DNA of 64,000 nt from the NCBI RefSeq assembly GCF_048564905.1, contig NC_133021.1, positions 17,523,597 to 17,587,596 of the forward strand, read 5' to 3'. This document shows, in pieces, positions 1 to 12,509 of the stretch. Under the pieces are notes generated by a model that saw only the letters and a list, made by a program, of their open reading frames with translations, ran no database searches and was not told the DNA's origin. Made by a program: the position numbers and the translations under genes. This stretch comes from Vicugna pacos. Lineage: Eukaryota; Chordata; Mammalia; Artiodactyla; Camelidae. Positions within the stretch are counted from its first letter, which is position 1. Every line of letters begins with the position of its first letter.

Positions 1-565
1 ATGTGTATCAAAATCTTTTTCAAATGCTATCCTTTTTGACCCCGGAGCTCCACTTGTAGCAGTTTGTCCTACTCATGTTCCACCATGAGTACACAGACAG
101 GCATAAGGATGTTCACTGCAGCATTGTTTATAATAAGCAAAGACTGGACACAACTTATGCATCCATCAGAGCTGGTTTTACAAAAGTCACAGTGTGCCAT
201 ATGGTGGACCATCGTGCTGCAGGTGAAAAGATAGACGTAGCCCTTCATGTGCTGAGATATGTATTGTGTGTGGGAAGCAAGGTGCAGACCATGTCAGTGT
301 GTTCTCATTGGCTTTTGTTTGTTTTTTTGATGGAGATGCTGGGGACTGAACCCAGGACCTCATGTATGCTAAGCATGCGCTCTGCCACTGAGCTGTTTCC
401 CTCCCCCTCATTTGCTTTTAAAAACAGAAGTAAGGGCTGGAGAGAAGGGGCGGGTGTGTGCCAGTACATGCAGAGAAACACAAGGTGGCTTCAGGAAAGG
501 GGCTCCCTGGAGTTAGAAGGGAGGACACTTACTTTTGCATTATTGGAATGTTTTGCTGCATTTTT
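1..565 (+). mobile_element. Ancient L1M LINE remnant (ORF2 end plus 3' UTR), split by a SINE
   Basis: The sequence around 110-165 (a GATGTTCACTGCAGCATTG-type run) and the conceptual peptide GMFTAALF-I-KDW match the C-terminal end of old mammalian L1 ORF2. The stretch 485-560 (GTGGCTTCAGGAAAGGGG and onwards) resembles the 3' UTR of L1M-type elements. It reads on the plus strand and is cut by the window start. It is heavily diverged and cannot encode protein. The minus-strand SINE at 317-406 interrupts it. The subfamily is not assigned and the right edge is approximate. Confidence 0.7.
317..406 (-). mobile_element. Camelid Vic-1-like tRNA-derived SINE with TSDs
   Basis: Read on the minus strand this starts with a GGGGGAGGG head, has an A-box-like AGCTCAGTGG block and a B box (GGGTTCAGTCCC, complement of 342-353), and ends in CCATCAAAAAAACAAAC. 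It is flanked by 13-bp repeats CTCATTGGCTTTT (304-316) and CTCATTTGCTTTT (407-419), which differ at one base. These are target-site duplications and fix its edges. It was copied by L1 machinery into the older L1M remnant. It is a SINE, not a working tRNA gene. Confidence 0.9.
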
Positions 566-832
566 TTTTCAATTGAAAAAAAGGCTCTACTGGATTGAGC
601 AGTAGCTGGGCTGCATCGTCCGGGAAGGCGTCAGCAAAGCTGTGAAGGAGGGAAACCATCTTACTCCTTAGCGTGGGGCCCTCGTGCACTTCCTCACCTG
701 AGCCCCTGCTGCCTGACAGTGCCGCACCCCGGCCCACAGGTACCTGCTAACGAGACCGAAGTTTGATTTTATGACAACAATAGTGTATGTAATAATGCAC
801 TTTGTATCTTGAATGTTCTGTTGTAATTTCTT

Positions 833-1125
833 ATTTTTTTCAATTGAAGTAGTGTTGTGTTAGTTTCTGGTGTACAACATAGTGATTCAGTTATACATGT
901 ATATATTCTTTTCCATAATATGTTGTTACAAGGTATTGAATATAGTTCCTTGTGCTGTACGGTAGGTCCTTGTTGTTTGTCATTTTTATATACAGTAGTT
1001 TGTATCTGCTAATCCCAAACGCCTGATTTATCCCTCCCCCTCCTTTCCGTTTTGATAATCATAAATTTGTTTTCTATGTGAGTTTATTTCTGTTTTGGAA
1101 AGAAGTTCATTTGTATCATTTTTTG
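833..1125 (-). mobile_element. 5'-truncated L1 3' end with TSDs
   Basis: This plus-strand text is the complement of the L1 3' UTR pattern seen repeatedly in this window: a T-rich start, then AGTTTCTGGTGTACAACAT, GTGATTCAGTTATACATG and TAGGTCCTTGTTG. Perfect 10-bp repeats GTAATTTCTT at 823-832 and 1126-1135 flank it, so the insert is about 290 bp. It carries no coding part. Confidence 0.9.
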
Positions 1126-1135
1126 GTAATTTCTT

Positions 1136-3887
1136 TCATTCCGGCGACCTTTGCAATAAATTGATCTCATGACCCACCAATGAGCAAATACAATCTGAAA
1201 TACGCTGCTACAGATTTGAGGCTTGCTGCCCCTCCCTGTCCCACAGTGGCCTTCCTGGGGTGTCTGTCACCCAGGCCCTGGGCCCTGCTGTCAGAGGTCT
1301 GATAAATGACTCTCATTTCTCCCCAGATCTGCGTTTTATAGATCTCCTGAAGGGTGGCCTCAAGCCGAAGGGATGACTGATGCTGGAAAGTTCAGACACC
1401 CTGTGGTGGGAAGGAAGGCCTTTTGGTGCCTCCGTTAACTCCCTGTGGGGCTCCTGAGTGCCTCTGGGAAAGGGTGAGGTCATCACTGAGAACCAAGAGA
1501 CATTGCCACCCAGCTGGGGCTCACCCGGGAAACTCTTTCAAAGCTTCACCTGACTTGAGTCCTGACTCCAGGTTTGGGTTAGGCTGGAAACTGCTTCTCG
1601 TATCTCATCCCAATTCAAAGAAAATGATGCGGCAGAAACTGAGTCCTCTAGAGAAGATGCAGATTCTGACGGTATCAGAACCTCTTTGAACCGACAGCCT
1701 CCTCCTCTCCAGCATCCCCACTTCTCCTCGCCCACGCTAAGGAGCCCACGTCTGGCCAGTTTCCCTGAGTGTGTGGGTAGAACCACCTCCTCCTCCTCCT
1801 GGCCTCACTGTTGGAATGTTCTGCAGTCGTCTGGGCCTGCAGTGGAACCGGGTCACTGGGGTAGAACACGGCCAAAAAAAGGACTTCCCAGTGGCCCCTG
1901 TCCTTCCCTCATCTCCAGGGAGTGATTCTGAAATTAGACCGAGTTTCTCACTGATGCAGACACACTCCCGCCCCTTCCACATCAGACACCCAGCGCCACC
2001 GTGAAGTTGGAATTCTACTTTCTCCGCTTCTGCCACTTGGCCCCGCCATTCAACAGTAACACCTAGTGAATTCACATCCTTCTGTGTGTGTTCCTCAGAG
2101 GTCCCTGTTTCTCAACAGTAGTGCGTTGGCTTGAAGAAAATCGGCCTGGTCCCCCTTTTTATTACAGCTTAACCCTGTCCCAGGTTGCCCAAAAAAAGTG
2201 TTTGTGAAACTGCTCACGGGTCCTCCAGGGAGATTCCCAAATCAGCACCCACACCAGAGTGCCCTATTCACGTGGAGACCCGCACGCCCAGCCACTCTGG
2301 GGCTCACTGGCTGGAAAGCCAGCCCGGCACAGAGCAGCGCGGGTCTGGGGAAGATCTTGCGGACTTCTGATCACGTGGGCTCCCCTGGGCAGCAGGCGCT
2401 GCTTTTGCACTTGCATGTGGCTGGGGGCGTAGACCCTGACTCTCACTGAGGGTACAAGACAGTAGTGGAGAAGGAAATTGGCAGGGATTCGCCAATGATC
2501 GGATGTTTTCATTTGGCTTTGATTTGCATCAGTGCACTGAAATACCACTTCAAACATCTTCATCGCCTTATATGGAAAGTGCTCATCACAGTAATAGATG
2601 TTATAACTCTTGAGGGCCTTTATTATTGAACGAGGAGAGCCTACGCCCATTCCTCAAAGGGCTCGTGCTTTTCTGGGTCCCGTGGGATTCATCGGGGATG
2701 TCAGTTCAGTTACAGTGGGGAAAATTTCCACATCACAAAATCCAGCCCCACTGTGGACACTAATTGGCCTCCTAGCTGACAGCCCAGAAAGCTCTGGGCC
2801 CCGACACCGATCTATTTGCTGAGGGGGCGAGGCGGTAGGAGGAAGCCACGTTGTCTGGACCCAATGTTTATTCTCCGCTGAGGATGAGGGAGATTTGGAG
2901 GGGCTGCAGAGCAGTCATTGCCGCAGGTCATCCATTCGGAAGCAGCAAAAGGAAGTTAATATAACAAGGAACTGAAGACAGGTTCAGCCAGACCTTCAGC
3001 ATCTCCCGCATTAATAGTCTTTTAACACGGTGGGGTAAAAAAACACTGAATTCCAGTTGGTGGCCAAGCCCACAGAGGGGTAGGTGAAAGCTAGTTTTCC
3101 TGAAGTGAGCATGTTCAGGAAAGCAGGTAAGGACTCTCTCTGTGTGCCTTGTGGCTGGGAGGCATGATTTGCATTTGCATGGACCACGGTGGTCTCAGGG
3201 ACGGCCACTCAGCCCTGTGACACTGAGGTTTGAATTAAGCCTTTCACACTCAGCACCACAGCCCAACCCGCACCTGATCCTGAGCAGAGACCTGCTGGTT
3301 TCCTAGTAAGTGCCGCCTACCGCTGGTGCACACGGCCAGCAGCGGGCTCTGAACTCCTCCCAGTATTTTCCCTCCAATTCAACTACATCTTCAAGAAAAT
3401 GTATCAAATATGTGCTTCTAGAAACCCATTAAAATAAGATCCACAACCACTGAAAAGTCTGCTGGATCTGGAGCAGGTAGAAAATCCTTCCCCCGTCCTC
3501 CACGGGCTACCTTAATTCCCCCCTTTTAAACCAATTATTTGTCATGTGACCATAGTTTTACAGCCAAGTCATCTTGGACATGTAGCATCCAGGGAATGTG
3601 GGTGAGAGTAACTCATCCCTGGCTCTGAGACCTCCTCCCCTTGGAGCTGGCCCTCCCCGCCCTGCCAGCCCTGCTTTCTCCTCTGCTGATAGGGGCTGGC
3701 CCCTCACTCTGCCCTCCTCACCTCCCCAACTGCCCGACTGTTCACATGACCAGTCCCACCAGATCACTCCAGATGGGGCCATTTCCGTGGAGGCCCCAGT
3801 TGTGTTTCCATGCCAACCACAGGAGGCTGAGCCCAACTCCTCAAACAGGAACAGTTTTTTCTGGGCCCCAAACTGGGAGCTAGCTGT
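1136..3887. other. Unique sequence, no gene recognised
   Basis: About 2.7 kb without a convincing repeat or coding region. Open frames here are short (up to 128 codons), overlap on both strands and carry no known domain, as expected by chance. Composition is mixed, with GC-rich parts at 2200-2430 and 3590-3850. Confidence 0.6.
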
Positions 3888-5207
3888 CAATTTCTTTTTT
3901 GTTTGTTTGTTTAATTAAATTATAGTCAGTTTACAACATTATGTCAATTTCTGGTATACAGCACAGTTTTTCAGTCATACATGAATATACATATATTCAT
4001 TTTCATATTCTTTTTCGCTGTGAGCTACTATAAGATCTTGAATATATTTCCCTGTGCTATAAGTATAAACTTGTTTATCTATTCTATATACACCTGTCAG
4101 TATCTACAAATCTCGAACTCCCAGTCTGTCCCTACCCATCCTCCTCCCCCTGGCAACCACAAGTTTGTATTCTATGTCTGTGAGTCTGTTTCTGTTTCAT
4201 ATTTAAGTTCATTTGTCTTTTTTTTTTTTTTTAGATTCCACATATGAGTGATATCATATGGTATTTTTCTTTCTCTTTCTGGGTTCACTTAGAATGACAT
4301 TCTCCAGGGACATCCATGTTGCTGCAAATGGTGTTATGTTGTCATTTTATGGCTGAATAGTATTCCATTGTATAAATATACCACAGCTTCTTTATCCAGT
4401 CATCTGTCAATGGACATTTAGGTTGTTCCCATTTCTTGGCTATTGTCAATAGTGCTGCTGTGAACATTGGGGTGCAGGTGTCTTTTTGAATTAGGGTTCC
4501 TTCTGGATATATACCCAGGAGTAGGATTGCTGGATCATATGGTAAATCTATTTTTAGTCTTTTGAGGAATCTCCATACTGTTTTCTACAGTGGCTGCGCC
4601 AAACTGCATTCCCACCAGCAGTGTAGGAGGGTTCCCCTTTCTCCACAGCCTCTCCAGCATTTATCACTTGTGAACTTTTGAATTATGGCCATTCTGACTG
4701 GTGTGAGGTGATACCTCATTGTAGTTTTGATTTGCATTTCTCTGATAATTAGTGATATTGAGCATTTTTTCATGTGCCTGTTGGTCACTCATATGTCTTT
4801 ACTGGAGAATTGCTTGTTTAGGTCTTCTGCCCATTTTTGGATTGGGTTGTTTGTTTTTTTCCTGTTAAGTCATATGGACTGTTTATATATTCTGAAAATT
4901 AAGCTTTTGTTGGTTTCATCTTTTGCAAAAATTTTCTCCCATTCCGTAGGTTGTCATTTTGTTTTGCTTATGGTTTCCTTTGCTGTTCAAAAGCTTGTAA
5001 GTTTAATTAGGTCCCATTTGTTAATTTTTGCTTTTATTTCTATTTCTTGGGTAGGCTGCCCTAGGAGAACATTGCTGAGATGTATGTGAGATAATGTTTT
5101 GCCTATGTTTTCTTCTAGGAGGTTTATAGTGTCTTGTCTTATGGTTAAGTCTTTAATCCATTGTGAGTTTATTTTTGTGTGCAGTGTGAGGAAGTGTTCT
5201 TTCAGTG
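3888..5207 (-). mobile_element. L1 LINE, 5'-truncated: ORF2 C-terminus and 3' UTR
   Basis: On the minus strand the block ends in an A-rich AAACAAACAAAC tail (complement of 3895-3915). A roughly 600-bp L1 3' UTR precedes it. Upstream, around 4340-5200, lies the ORF2 C-terminal region. A 67-codon frame at 4585-4788 includes the typical motifs [27 protein letters not shown]-like (here [19 protein letters not shown]) and LAQPL. Other pieces such as [14 protein letters not shown] and WYIYTMEYYSAIK can be read in further frames. Reverse transcriptase and endonuclease parts are absent, so it is a dead 5'-truncated copy. No clean TSD was found. Confidence 0.93.
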
Positions 5208-5551
5208 ACTGTTCATTCTTTGTTTAGCCCCTCTCTCTGCCCACACTTGAGTCAAGCTCATGGGAGCCTCACCAGACTCGGCCCTCCAGCCACCTGCGAG
5301 CTCTGTGCCCATCTTCTCCCCTTCTGGGTGCACTGTCGGCACCCAGAGCTGCAGCCTGGGGGGTCGCCAACAGTCCTGCAGCTGCCCCCGCAGGCACCCC
5401 GTCCCCACCTCCCCTCACCCCACACTGATGCCTGGACGCCCCAAGAGGCCAACAGGTGCTGCTCCCTTCCTATTGGGAAGCCCAGTTCTGTCTTGTTGTG
5501 ATTCACACAAAGGGGCACGGAGTGGAATCCTGTTTTCCGAGGGGGTGAGTT
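5208..5551. other. Short GC-rich unique stretch
   Basis: GC-rich sequence between an L1 and an LTR. Overlapping frames of about 100 codons on both strands show no known domain. I see no gene or repeat. Confidence 0.55.
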
Positions 5552-5990
5552 TGTTGATTGGAAAAAAAAAAGCATAACCTGAAAGTTGGGAATTATGCCT
5601 TATTCAGGGGTCTGATGGAGGACTACAGCCTGGGAATCAGCCTCTCAGCTCTAAGGGATGGTTCCAAAGAGGGAAAGAAGGAGCCAGGATATATACAAAG
5701 TTTTGCTGGGAAAATAAAATGTAGTTGAACATCAAAAGATTACTGTTAGTCACAAAAACAGACATCTGAAGTTAATGGTTTTAGTGCTTTCTTATGTATG
5801 GGAAGACGCGAGAGTCTGGGCTCACTGAGGTTATTCCTTTCATGTACATCTTAACTCTCTAGGGCCAGGATCCTGGTTTTCTCCATCCTGAATCCCCCTC
5901 AATGGGGCAGCTGCAGTAGCTGATGGCTTGACACTGGAGACATTCCTTGTTTATCGGAGTGGCAGGCAATAGTCTTTGTCCACAAGTTTT
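5552..5990 (-). mobile_element. LTR-type retroviral fossil (class I ERV-like solo LTR)
   Basis: Read on the minus strand the block has the layout of an LTR 3' half: a GAATAAGGC-type polyadenylation signal area followed by an AATTCCCAACTTTCAGGTTATGC stretch and a short U5 that ends near AACA. This type of LTR occurs in several placental orders as I recall them. No retroviral genes lie beside it, so it is a broken fossil. The left edge rests on a TGTTGATTGG start at 5552. The right edge is approximate and no TSD was identified. Confidence 0.6.
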
Positions 5991-8936
5991 GACCTCCACA
6001 AGGAAGGCAAAAACTGTAAACTGTCAAACCTACCTCAAAATGCAGTTCCCTGGGTCTTGTGTGTGAATTACAGTGCTATCAAGCAACGGATACAAAGTAC
6101 AAGAGACGTGGTGCCTAACTCACAGAATATATGCAGAATGCACATTCACAGTACTTTTGATGAGGAGAGACGGAAGCTGAAGAATGAACTTTAAAAGGAA
6201 ACTTTCAACCTGCAAATTCCCAGGATGAAAGTGGCTGTTGGGGATGGGCGGAGTGTTCCAGAATAGGATGGCCATTTAAACAGTATCATCTCTCAGTGGA
6301 CCGCCTCTCTCTGGCTGTTGGAACACCAGAGGTTCCCTGCTGGTAAGTTACAGGCAGGTGTGTTGAGACCCCACTGAACATCTTCACTGGAATCAGCCCA
6401 CTGTGGAGGTCAAGGAGACCTGCTGAAGATTCTGCTTTCCCAAGTAAGGTGTGCCTCTCAAGGGCCTGGGGCTGTTTCTTTCATGGAATGTGATTAATAA
6501 CTAATTAAATGAAGGAAGGACGGTACTTCCTTCAGGACTTCAGATAGCACAGGTGACTAACAGGGCTCCTGCTCCAGACGGGTCAAAGCAATTAAATGTG
6601 TGAACTGCACTATTTGTGCGTTTCCAAGGCTGTAAAAATGATGGCCATGCTAAACAGCTGAAAACACACGCCTGGAACACCAAGTCCACTCTTCTATGAA
6701 ACACACGGGCGTTCCCTTCTCTGAAGCCGGGAACATCACCAACTCGAAAAGGAAGCGCAGGACTGGTTTCTCTCAGGGACTGGCTCTTCCGAGGCGGGGA
6801 GCAGGGCACAGCCCACCGGCCACTGCTGACTGTGACTTGTTAGTGGAGGGGATTCAGAATTGAACTTTACCATTGGGATTCACCTGCATTTGAAGGCAAT
6901 GCAGTCCATCTTTCAACACTGAATGTATTTTCCCCACTTTTCTATCTTTCTGATGAATTAAGGGCTTATGTAAGGTGAGGGACTAAAAACAGCAGCTGAT
7001 GCTCTTAGTGGACCTGCTTGCCAGGTTGGGCTGGATGGAAAAACACAGGGGTCAATTCTCCATTGTTTCCCCAGCAATTCGTATCAGCCATAAACTGGGG
7101 TGCTTTCCTAGGTCTTCAGCGAATGCATGATAGGGGTTCCTGGCCCTCCAGTTCTCCAAGCTGTTTTGAGCAAGTTCTGCTAATTGAATTCAGTTGCTTG
7201 CCGTTTTAAATGCTCTGTATTTTCCACAGAGCAAGAATATATTAAACTCATTTCGTCTGTCATCCAAGAAGAATTAGAGCCTGCATTTTTATTACCAACT
7301 GACTTGCGTTCACCTTCCTCCTCGAATTTTTTTTGAGATGTTTACAATGTAATTAAAAACAATCAAGTCAAATTATCTATTTGAATTGGTCCCTTTGGGG
7401 GAAGATTAAGAAACAGAGGAGGTGCTCACAGTGACATCATTTTTGCTGAGCATTGCTCCCTCCTCACACAGAAATACATCATGTACCTGGTCACCCAGAG
7501 CATTCAGTAATGTCTCTGGTGATTTAACAATTACAAAACATTGCAATTAAACGTTTGAATGCTCGCTTACATTTGCCCATTACAAATGATCCTGGAACTT
7601 GATTAATTTCAGCGTTTAGGAAGGTCCCGGATTCGGTAATACTGTTTCCTACAATGCCCACCTCCAGGGAAAACTATGATTTGAATCCTGAAGTCAGACC
7701 CAATTAAAGCCTTGCATTTCCCTCACTGCAGCTTTAAGAGGAACCACATTTTTCAAGCACTGGCTCAAGCAGGCTTGTCAGGTTTCTGGGGCTCTGCCAT
7801 GCTCACTGCCAGCGTGAGAAAGCCTTTCCTAGGAACGGTCCCATAGCAGGGAAGAAAAATGATAAATCCACAAAGACGGGGGCCCCGGTGCGAGGTTCCG
7901 GGTGTAGCGCTGACTCAGCAGTGGGGCCGCCTGGACCTGGTTGGGGGCCGGCCTGCTGGTGTAAGAGTTTGACACTTTGCTGGTCACAAAGAGGTAGAGA
8001 GCTGGGGTGTCATGGAGCAGAAAATGAAACCTCTGTATTGAAACCTCAGAAGGGAAGAAAAGGCTTGCTGCAGAATTTGCCTTGGGGCTGTCTAATTGCA
8101 GGAGCAAATCCTTAGATAAGCTGTCAAATAAGAAATTAGCAAGCAGGGGCCATTGATCACGTCTCCTTATTTTTAAAGTGACTTTTAATGATTCCCCAGG
8201 GAATGAATAGAAACCACGTTCATGCCTTGAGTTTCTCCTCCAGAGAGTTGAATGTTGGGTTAATTTTGCTCCATCTGACGTTTTCCTGACTTTGGTATTA
8301 AATAAACGCCACCAACAACGGAAACCTCCAGGCCAATTAAGATCAAGCAAATGAGTTGTCAAAAGAAAACTTCGTTCTCTTCCCTGGGGGATGGTTGCCA
8401 GTTTGTTTGCTTTGGAGGATTTAAACAGCTCTGCCCTACTGAGCAATAAATCCAAACCCCAGGTTTGCTGCACCCAACGTGGTTTTTAACGAAGGAGATT
8501 TTTTTTTTGCATTTTCCTCTTTGAAGTACTTTTAAAGTAGGAGGTCTTTGGCATGTAATATAGATACCAACTTCTTTTCTCTCTCTTATTTGATAAAGCA
8601 ATTGGACATAAGGTTTTCAGCATCAGAGGTGAGGCGGGCAAGGCCACCGTGATGAAGCCTGCAGGACCCAGAGACCCTCACCTGCTCTGACCCCCAGCAC
8701 CCCCACCTAGCGTGGAGGTGGTGTTATCAGTACTGACGTTCCATAACCTGTCCCCTCACGTCAGTACACGCCTGTGCATTGATACCTTTAAGATGAGCCC
8801 AAATCCTTCTACCCACTTCCCCAAAGTTCAGCAGGGTGGTGGGATTCTTTTTTTTAATGTGACTTGAGCAACAATTAGCTAATTCTTTCTCTTTAATGCT
8901 AGTTCATTATTAACCATGTTACCTAATTGAAGTTCT
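5991..8936. other. Unique, partly AT-rich sequence; candidate conserved non-coding DNA
   Basis: No repeat was recognised in this 2.9 kb. The parts 6480-6520, 7200-7760 and 8830-8930 are AT-rich with homeodomain-type cores (TAATTA, ATTAAT), which is typical of conserved enhancers. Conservation itself cannot be seen from one sequence. A 214-codon minus-strand frame at 7829-8473 has no recognisable domain and is treated as chance. Confidence 0.45.
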
Positions 8937-9385
8937 TGTGCCTGATGCACCGTGAGGCCAAAGAAACTGAAACGTCGGAGTTTAGAGCAGAGAAAGGTTT
9001 ATTGCAGGGCAGAGCAAGGAGGATGGGGTGGCTCATGGCCAAAAAAACCCTGCAATCCCCAAAGGATTTCAGCAAAGCCTATTTAAAGGCCAGGTGAGGG
9101 GGAGGGGTCACAGGGTACATGATCAGCTCGTGCAGTCCTTTGATTAGTTGATGTGGAGGGAACAGGGCGGTCAACACTGTCAGCCTTCAGGCTCCAGAAG
9201 GTCTGGGGACCACATGCTCTCGATCAGCAAGTAGTTAATCTTCTCCCTTTGGTGGTGGTTTTTAGCATCTGAAACACTCAGGAAATATGAATGAGATACT
9301 ATTATCTGGGCCCTTCAGGGAGGAGCTTCCACAGAGGATCTAGGGGAGGGGTCTGTCCCAGGAGGGCCCCACAGGCTCCTGCTTG
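8937..9385 (-). mobile_element. ERV-type solo LTR, family A copy 1
   Basis: On the minus strand there is a TATA-like GGCCTTTAAATAGG box (complement near 9080) and, about 80 bp on, a CAATAAACC polyadenylation signal (complement near 9000). The element ends in GCATCAGGCACA. A clearly homologous copy in the same orientation lies at 53033-53480, which proves it is a dispersed repeat. No internal retroviral genes are next to it, so it is a solo, broken remnant. The right edge is uncertain by roughly 15 bp. Confidence 0.8.
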
Positions 9386-11894
9386 AATACAGCCAGTCAG
9401 AGCCCGACAGTGTTCACAAAACAATGTTACATTTGATGTCTCTGTCCTTCTCAAGGTCCTTGCCTTCCAGATGGGTGCCAGCCCCACCCCGGGGTCAGAA
9501 GGGAGGTGGCCACAGGCCTCTTGCACTGAGCAGAGTTAGCCCGGACAGGCCTGGAGTTGGAGAGGTCATGCCGTCCATCATGCCCCCATGTCTGAGCGGG
9601 GGTGAAGGAATGTTCCAGGGTGACCATCAGTTCCAGCGTGTGGTCTGAACAGAGACTGCAGTACCACCTAACAGCCTGGGGCTGGAGACAGACCCTTACC
9701 GTCAACCAGGAGGGGGTTTGTGGGGGATGCGGGAAGGGAAGTCGGCTCAGGCCTCCAGCAGCCTGGAGAGCTGGGGGCCCCAAACCCTGAGGCTCTTGTT
9801 AAGCCCACCCCAGTTAGCAGCTCCCACCTCAGGAACCACCAGGCAAAACCTCCATGACCCGTGGTCATCTGCCGGACCCGAAGCATGCTGAGCGCTGAGC
9901 CCGGGAGAGGTGGATGGGAGGGGTCAGAGGATGCAGAAGAGGAAGAAGAGTGGGTGGAGGAATTGAAGTCTCCAATGGGAACGGCCAGCCCAGAAGGACC
10001 TTCACAAGCCTGGGAGGGACCAGGCCGAGGGGCTGGCCCAGGCAGGGCCCAGGCCCCAGCCTCCCGCAGCTCCCTCCGCCCCTCACAGGGAGTCACCAGG
10101 GCGAACTCTGCGGGACTCAGCTCTGCTTTCCGAAACGAGAGAGACGCTCACATTGAACCTGATTCTCCATCTTGGTGCTTCTGTTTAAAAATCCCATTCC
10201 AACTTGAGAAGCCTGGCTGAATTTATGGCTGGGGAGGGCTGGATGAGGGGAGAACTGACCTGTTTGTGATGCCTGCGACCCTCCTCTGTCCCTGCCATCC
10301 TGCACGCCCGGCAGGGGAGCGGGGCTGAAATGCACCCTTATCACCCTGCTAGGGATTGGGGAGATAAAACAGGATTTAAAGGCAATGCACTTCCTACCAG
10401 GGAAGCCTTATCTGGATGAACTGCTCTGGCTTTTCAGCTGTGAGTGTGGATGGGAAAGATAATTACTGTCGCGTGTTACCTGAGATTACAGGGTTGTGTT
10501 CCAACTAATGATGCCACGAGAGCCAGGCGGCTGTTAATATTTAATTAGACTCTCAGCCTAACAATTGGATGAATGAGGTGTGTAATTACATAAGTATAAG
10601 AGACATTTCAGATAGGAAGGGCTGGTGCTGGTGTTCATTCTAAAGGTGAAAGCTGGTGGAAACAGACCCCCCAGGTCAGTTCAGAAATGTGACCAAAGGA
10701 GGCCCTTCAAAGGGAGGGGCTCCCTTCGGAAGTGGTCAACACAGATGGAAAATCTTTTCCAATGGGGACTTTCTCTCTTCCTTCCGAGCACCGTGTGTGG
10801 GACATCGGGCCAGATGTTTGGATGACGTCACAGATAACCATCACTGGGGTATTTAACGGGACTCCGAGAGACAAACTCCAGAGTTGTCTTAATTGCCTTT
10901 TAGAGGTGAGTGACGTTTAGTGGCCCTACGTGCTGGTGGATTTTTGCTGGTTTATTTTTTAATTTTTGCTTGACATTTGGGAGAGACTGACCTAAAATTG
11001 GACAGCGAACCCCCATGTCACCCTCCTGGGGCTGCCACTCCCACCCTGGGTGGCACTTGTGTCCCCAGGGAGCGGCCTGCCTTGTCCCCGCTCCAGGATG
11101 CTGCGGCCATCACTGGGTGTGTGCCCCATCCCCCCGTGGGGCCCCAGCTTCTCTCCAGTGCTCGGGGCTCCTCAGTGGGGAATCGCTGTTTTCATACTGG
11201 GGGGGGGGGGCGGCAACCAGTGAGAGAGGTATTCTTCCTCTACGGCCAGTGCCTGCAAAGCACAGCCGAGGGCCCATTAAGGGCGCCCAGCACATTTTCA
11301 CACCCAGACTGGAGCTGCGAACGATCAGAATGAAGGCTGTTCCGTGACGTGCATCTGAGTGATGTGTGTGGACAAAGCCGTACCCCTCAAGGATCATTTG
11401 TCAACGCGGCAAACACCCCCCTCCCCATCCCTTTATCATGTTAGGAGTCACCTGAATTTACCAATGCCAGTGCCCAGCGGGGACTTCTAAGCCGCCAGGA
11501 ACACCCCTCCCCCCACCCCCATCTGGCAGCCCAGCCTCCACTCCTCCTCCAGGCTTGGGACCCCCTGGCTCTGCCTGCCTTCTTCCTGGGCTGAAGGGGA
11601 GGATGATTCCAGAAGCCTCCTTTGCGCCTCACCTGTCTTGCCATGTCCCTCAGTATGTACCAGTGCTGGCAGGAAGCAGGGTCCCCCTTGAGTGAGCCCT
11701 GGGGCCTCTTCCGAGAATGACACCATGACTCTGGGGGTGAGTGAGGACACGGAGGAGTCTGGAGGTTGTTCACTTTGTGATCCAAGACCAGCCCTCTCTC
11801 AGGAGCCTTCCTTCCCCAGCCTCTCTGGACAGAGGGTCCATCTCCCCTGGCCCTGGGACCCAGCTGCCTTTTCAGGGCTGAATGGCCTGTTAGA
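9386..11894. other. GC-rich unique sequence with one AT-rich block
   Basis: No gene or repeat was recognised. 9440-10340 and 11000-11880 are GC-rich and give overlapping frames on both strands with low-complexity Pro/Gly/Ser translations, which is typical of chance. 10370-10960 is AT-rich with TAATTA-like and TTAATATTTAATTAG motifs and could be an enhancer. A run of 12 G lies at 11199-11210. Confidence 0.5.
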
Positions 11895-11960
11895 AAACTT
11901 TGGGCCTAGGAGCCAGACAGATCTGGGTTTGGATTCTGGCTCTGCCCTTCACTGTGGGCG
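11895..11960 (+). mobile_element. MIR SINE fragment
   Basis: AGCCAGACAGATCTGGGTTTGGATTCTGGCTCTGCCC-like text (11911-11947) matches the central part of the MIR consensus, which includes the tRNA-derived B-box area. It is old and diverged. Confidence 0.7.
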
Positions 11961-12509
11961 GAACCAGAGGTGTGGGGAAGGCTTGCCTTCCCACGCCTTC
12001 ATCTCTTCTGCCATTAGATGGGCTGGTCCTCTCAATCAGAGGCTCGTGGGGAGGAAGGGAAGCCCAGCCCTGGGGCAGAACTCTGGAGATGTGGGTTTTC
12101 TTCCCCTCCCTCTGGCTCAGCTTACTTCCCGGTGCCACCGACTATGAGTTTCTTCAAAGCAAGGTCATGTGCGTTTCAGCTCAGTAACGCCATTCGTGCC
12201 AACAGAAAGCTCTCGGTGAGCGCCGGCAAGAACTCTCAGTCATCTCGTTTTGTCCAGTGGCTCCTGTATCTTTCTTAAAAACCAAAGCTTCATGTTTTAC
12301 CATCTCTGCTTAAAAACAAAAAATTCCTGACGTGAACTCCCATATCCAACAGTTTGGTCAATAAATGGAACTGCAATGAATGTGGAAAGAAGTCACCCTC
12401 TCATGGGAGCCCCTGCAGGTCCCTGGATGACCACCATGGCCCAGGCTCTGAGCAGACACGCCCCAGATCCATCCTAAGTGGGTGGATCAGAAAAGTTTTC
12501 AGCCAGAAT
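11961..12509. other. Unique sequence, nothing recognised
   Basis: About 550 bp between a MIR fragment and an LTR. I see no coding region or repeat in it. Confidence 0.5.

Noticed and set aside
4585-4788. 67-codon frame as a small gene
   Set aside because: It is the C-terminal part of L1 ORF2 inside a truncated LINE.
11199-11210. G12 run as a G-quadruplex
   Set aside because: A single homopolymer without spaced G-runs is weak evidence. It could also be a sequencing artefact.
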